From Malaya genurostris (Eukaryota > Arthropoda > Insecta > Diptera > Culicidae), in the NCBI RefSeq assembly GCF_030247185.1, contig NC_080572.1, positions 123,938,928 through 124,002,927 of the forward strand: a stretch of DNA of 64,000 nucleotides. The letters run 5' to 3'. Numbering within the stretch: position 1 is the first letter of the stretch; each line of letters opens with the position of its first letter. The notes beneath the pieces are model-generated. The model was not told where the DNA came from and searched no databases. It saw nothing but the letters and a program-made list of their open reading frames with translations. A program made the translations under genes and the position numbers. Positions 60,126 to 64,000 of this stretch are shown piece after piece.

Positions 60126-61306
60126 TATTTATGTTTGTAAATTTGGCAGAATTTTTCCTTATTTATTAGTAATTTCAAAGATTAATTATTTTCAGGGATT
60201 AAATTTGAATTGACGTCAACAAAAAATATTTCATATGTATTTGAATAACAGGCAAACCATTAGGCAATTAGTAGACGTTGATTCAATTGAAGCGTCAACA
60301 TTCCAAGTGCAACTTAAAAATAAAATGATAGATAAAACCAACTAAATTAATATTGAATTTTTGTGTGAGTTTCTCTTAGAAAACTCTCCACGGAATCCCA
60401 GTGAATTCAATACTATAATAATATTAGTTGTTCGGCCTTTACCTTGAAATGGTGAAGAATTGCGTGGAAAACGGACTTTTGTTCGAAGTTCCGGAGGCCC
60501 CTAGTGTTATGTAAAACTCAACTCAGCTCGACGAGATTGGAATGTTCTACTTGTTTATGAAGGTGATTACAACAATCTATCCGTCCTGGTTTCTCTATAA
60601 TTATGTCTCAATGTTTTATTATAATAAATTATAAAAGAAAAAATATGATTTTTTGAAAATGTTAGACCCGTAGGGCTCCCTGGAGTAATTAATTGTTTAC
60701 ATTCATTTTAAAGACAAAAAACTTTAAACGTGTTTTTCTCGAAAGCAGGTTTTGAAAGTCCGTGTCCATCGTCATTAAAAAATACTGCACCAATTGATTT
60801 CAAATTTTGCACACACTTTCTACATATAAAAAAACCAGACCCCAACGTTTTCTTTTTCGTTGTTTGTTACTTTGGGGCGGTTTAACAGCTAAAAATTACG
60901 GATTTTTTCGAGAAAATCGAAGTTTTCACTTTGAACAACCACCAAAAGTAAAAAAAAATTAAAAAAATCAAACAGAAACGTTGGCGTCTAGAAAAACTTC
61001 TTCTCTAACTATGCTGCTTTTATTTGTTCACTTCTGATTAGTCTGCGCTGAGATACATTGGACACCGCAAATCATGATTTTTAAGAAGCGCCCTCAAAAA
61101 TACCTCTTCACCGACTTATTTCTCAATATTTTTCCACGAAAGAATTACAAAATGTTGTTCGAATGATGCTTTTTATGACGTAACCAACAAGTCGCAGTTT
61201 TATAATCCGCTCAAGTTTCTAGGAAAAGTCTGAATCGATTACGAAAACCTACGAATTATTTGATTTATAAATCGAAAAGGGAGAAAGATAAAAATAGAAA
61301 GAGGAA
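60126..61306. other. No gene; short Family A fragment
   Basis: At about 60455-60545 'tgcgtggaaaacggactttt' and 'aactcaactcagctcgacga' are a Family A fragment (plus orientation). The remainder shows nothing recognisable. Confidence 0.45.
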
Positions 61307-62070
61307 TATGAATAAGAATAGGAATAGGAATAGGAATAGGAATAGGAATAGGAATAGGAATAGGAATAGGAATAGGAATAGGAATAGGAATAGGAACAGG
61401 AATAGGAATAGGAATAGGAATAGGAATAGGAATAGGAATAGGAATAGGAATAGGAATAGGAATAGGAATAGGAATAGGAATAGGAATAGGAATAGGAATA
61501 GGAATAGGAATAGGAATAGGAATAGGAATAGGAATAGGAATAGGAATAGGAATAGGAATAGGAATAGGAATAGGAATAGGAATAGGAATAGGAATAGGAA
61601 TAGGAATAGGAATAGGAATAGGAATAGGAATAGGAATAGGAATAGGAATAGGAATAGGAATAGGAATAGGAATAGGAATAGGAATAGGAATAGGAATAGG
61701 AATAGGAATAGGAATAGGAATAGGAATAGGAATAGGAATAGGAATAGGAATAGGAATAGGAATAGGAATAGGAATAGGAATAGGAATAGGAATAGGAATA
61801 GGAATAGGAATAGGAATAGGAATAGGAATAGGAATAGGAATAGGAATAGGAATAGGAATAGGAATAGGAATAGGAATAGGAATAGGAATAGGAATAGGAA
61901 TAGGAATAGGAATAGGAATAGGAATAGGAATAGGAATAGGAATAGGAATAGGAATAGGAATAGGAATAGGAATAGGAATAGGAATAGGAATAGGAATAGG
62001 AATAGGAATAGGAATAGGAATAGGAATAGGAATAGGAATAGGAATAGGAATAGGAATAGGAATAGGAATA
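61307..62070. repeat. (GGAATA)n array, 125 exact-length units
   Basis: From 61321 to 62070 the sequence is 125 hexamers GGAATA with one substitution (T to C at 61397). A degenerate purine-rich lead-in starts about 61275. The Asn-Arg frame on the plus strand and Phe-Leu frame on the minus strand are by-products. The array lies next to the LTR at 62.1-62.5 kb. Confidence 0.97.
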
Positions 62071-62158
62071 TGACGACGATCAGTGAGAGCAGCGATAACA
62101 GGAACAGCTGGAGCGGACTTCGTGACGTACGAGATGTACGTGGTGGATTTCGGCGCCG

Positions 62159-62469
62159 TGAAAAAGTTGTACTGGGTTTCAATTCACAACACTTTTACTC
62201 TACGTTAATCTTAACTTTTCTAAACTTTACATAATAAAATATATAACTGACACTGACGTCTAGCAACACAGTCGGACTAAGACAAAACCTATCTCTTTTG
62301 CTGCACAGTCCCTTTTATAGTTGCTCAATCGGAAACAAGTAGTCCCGGAAACAACATTCAATCCAAAATTGCGTATCGACGATACTGGATCGATGAAAGA
62401 CTCGTTTATTCGCGAGTCGAAGCTGCGATGACATCTAGAAGGCGCTAGTTTCTTCTTCGTTTACGAACA
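62159..62469 (-). mobile_element. 3' LTR of the BEL/Pao element (left boundary uncertain)
   Basis: On the minus strand the LTR begins TGTTCGTAAACG just after the polypurine tract. It contains a TATA box in CTATAAAAGGGAC and is followed by AT-rich text. The far end is uncertain: a TG...CA convention would place it at about 62159, but with only one LTR in the window this cannot be tested, and the GGAATA array may lie just outside or inside the LTR. Confidence 0.55.
62311..62319 (-). promoter_or_regulatory. TATA box of the LTR promoter
   Basis: Minus-strand CTATAAAAGG. About 40 bp downstream lies TCTTAGTCCGACTG, a possible initiator and transcript start. Confidence 0.5.
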
Positions 62470-62484
62470 TCCTGACCCCTTCAG
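62470..62484 (-). promoter_or_regulatory. Polypurine tract
   Basis: Minus-strand CTGAAGGGGTCAGGA immediately before TGTTCG. This is the expected plus-strand primer site for an LTR retrotransposon and fixes the LTR edge at 62469. Confidence 0.6.
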
Positions 62485-62691
62485 AAATCACATTTTGAAC
62501 ATACCGAACCTCATCGTACCGATAGTCGACTAAACAGCTGGGTTGTCCCTCGATTTGATATCGATGATCATCTGACGTTGTGATGTTTACATTCGACTGT
62601 CAATGGCTGCTGGGAATCCGATTGTTGCTGCTGGTGATAATCGTGACAATATCTGGCAAATAAAAAAGACCCGGTAGCGGGTTCAAAGAAA

Positions 62692-64000
62692 TTAAGAAGT
62701 ATTGGACAGGTGCTCACCGTGTCCCTTTTTAACAGGGCGTTGTATGTTTATTTTAGGTACGTTCTCAGCTGCGGCAAAGTCATCCGATGACACGACAGGG
62801 AGTAAACAAAGTTTTGCTACTGGCCGGGTGAATTTTCCTTGTGGCGTTCGAAGAGTGACCACTCTGGTTATACCATCAGGACCAGGATGCAGTTCAATTA
62901 TCCTTGCAGTAGGCCATCGCATGGGAGCTAAATTGTCTTCTTTGATGACCACTAACTGGTTTTCCGAAAGCTGCACTGGTGGTTTACACCACTTGGTTCT
63001 TGCTTGAAGGGTTGAAAGATATTCAATGTGCCATCGTTTCCAGATATCTTGCAGTATTTTTTGTGTCTGCTGCCACTGGCGTAAGCGGTTCAATGGTACT
63101 GCAGAGAAGTCATAATCAGGAACTGATTTTAGTGCTGACCCCGTCAAGAAATGCCCTGGTGTTAACGGGTTGTTGTCTGATGGGTCATCAGTAAGAGAGA
63201 CGATTGGTCTCGAGTTCAGACAGGATTCTATTTGTGTCAACAATGTTTCCATGTCGTCGTGAGCCAGTATGTGGTTTCCTAAAACTCGGATGAAGTGTTT
63301 CTGTGCCGATTGTATAGCGGCCTCCTACAAGCCACCGAAGTGTGACGCCTTAGGTGGATTGAAGTGCCACTTGATACCGTTTTCGTTGCACTCCTCGGCG
63401 ATGGCCTGTTGATGATGTTTGCTACGGATAAGTGACTTAAGTTCGTTAGCAGCGCCAACGAAATTTCTTCCGTTGTCGCTAAATATGTTTGAACACAGTC
63501 CTCTGCGTGCAACAAATCGTCTCAATGCCTGTATAAACTTCGCAGTGCTGAGGTCTGCTACTAATTCCAGGTGTACTGCCTTTGTGCAAAAACATACAAA
63601 GACCGCTACATAAGCCTTTCGTGGGCCGGCTCGTCGATTAGTTGATTTCAGTAGTATTGGACCCCAATAGTCAACACCAGTTGTTGAGAAAGGTCTATTG
63701 GCAATGACACGTGAGGAAGGTAACTCTGCCATGAACTGTTCGAGGAGCTTTGGGCGAGCTCTGACGCAAACGATACAATTGTGAACGATTGTACGGGCTA
63801 AGTTTCTGCCACCTATGATCCAATATCGTAGACGAAGGGTACTAAGAAGCAACTGAGGGGCAGCATGAAGATGTTTTTCGTGGTAGCTTCTCACTAACAG
63901 GCTAGATAAAGCATGGGAGGATGGCAAGATGATTTGATGTTTCGCGTCGTAGGATTGATGAGATTGATTTAGTCTTCCTCCAATTCGTATCAGGCCTTCA
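62692..64000 (-). pseudogene. BEL/Pao pol: integrase and C-terminal DUF5641-like domain, one nonsense codon
   Basis: 3' part of a BEL/Pao polyprotein, entering from the window edge. In order: GGRL and KHQIILPSSHA; the integrase zinc-binding region (YHEKHLHA ... CIVC); the catalytic core with D in TGVDYWGP and D in FSDNGRNFVGA; FNPPKASHFGGL followed by a stop codon TAG (63325-63327) where a Trp is usual; and immediately after it EAAIQSAQKH carrying the catalytic E. The same frame then runs uninterrupted (CLNSRPIVSLTDDPSD, LTPGHFLTGSAL, LRQWQQTQKI, WCKPPVQL, LVVIKEDNLAPMRWP) to the stop at 62692. One in-frame nonsense codon is the only break visible in 1.3 kb, so the copy is young or was recently active. 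Confidence 0.9.

Noticed and set aside
61260..62234. 324-codon Asn-Arg repeat protein (and 305-codon Phe-Leu protein on the other strand)
   Set aside because: Both are direct translations of the GGAATA array. No non-repeat domain, and both strands are open for the same reason.

Overview
This window looks like a gene-poor, repeat-packed stretch of a mosquito (Culicidae, probably culicine) nuclear genome. The evidence is the set of mobile elements: a Juan-type Jockey retrotransposon, a DD37E Tc1/mariner (ITmD37E type), mariner elements, an RNase H-bearing I/LOA-type non-LTR element, a BEL/Pao retrotransposon, tRNA-derived SINEs, MITEs and long simple-sequence arrays. I find no convincing intact host gene. 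The only intact long reading frames belong to transposable elements. The species call is inference from families known in mosquitoes; no alignment was run.

Layout. 0-8 kb: a DD37E transposase tail, a 'Family A' fragment and a 5'-truncated, broken non-LTR element (5.0-7.8 kb). 8-11.4 kb: little apart from a pyrimidine-rich tandem region. 11.4-15.7 kb: a fold-back MITE whose end was hit by a 5'-truncated Juan-type element. 17-19 kb: a 278-bp AT array, an 864-bp retroposon with a perfect 25-bp target duplication, and a SINE. 21-23 kb: a DD37E transposon with TA-flanked inverted termini. 24-34 kb: several Family A copies, a GC-richer LTR-like block and SINEs. 34-41 kb: more SINEs, a hAT-type MITE with 8-bp duplication, and a tandemly doubled Family A unit that carries three 168-bp repeats and a large hairpin per copy. 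41.5-45.5 kb: an internally deleted mariner with an intact short ORF, a truncated non-LTR copy, and an old mauritiana-type mariner split by a minus-strand retroposon. 46.9-57.2 kb: Family A copies, one holding a three-layer nest (Family A, then mariner, then a 5.35-kb non-LTR element with an intact ORF2). 57.3-58.2 kb: a decayed zinc-finger-like gene relic. 61.3-64 kb: 125 units of GGAATA, then an LTR and the 3' part of a BEL/Pao pol gene on the minus strand, running off the window.

'Family A' is my label for the commonest dispersed repeat here. Its ends carry the motif CCACCTAGTGGTGTGATAAT followed by GCCTTTCTC, in inverted orientation at the two ends. Its interior carries CATTCGACTCAGCTCGACGA, then a (TG)n tract, then CTCAGAGATGGCTGAACCG and a TTCCGGAGATATGAT-like stretch. 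It has no recognisable coding capacity.

Nothing here looks like a new multi-gene system. The most interesting signals are: two mariner copies that share the same in-frame deletion of the catalytic core, one still encoding a DNA-binding-type product; a repeat family that carries the window's TG/CA microsatellites at one fixed internal site; a clean nested insertion with datable junctions; and an insertion whose removal lengthens an open reading frame of unknown nature.
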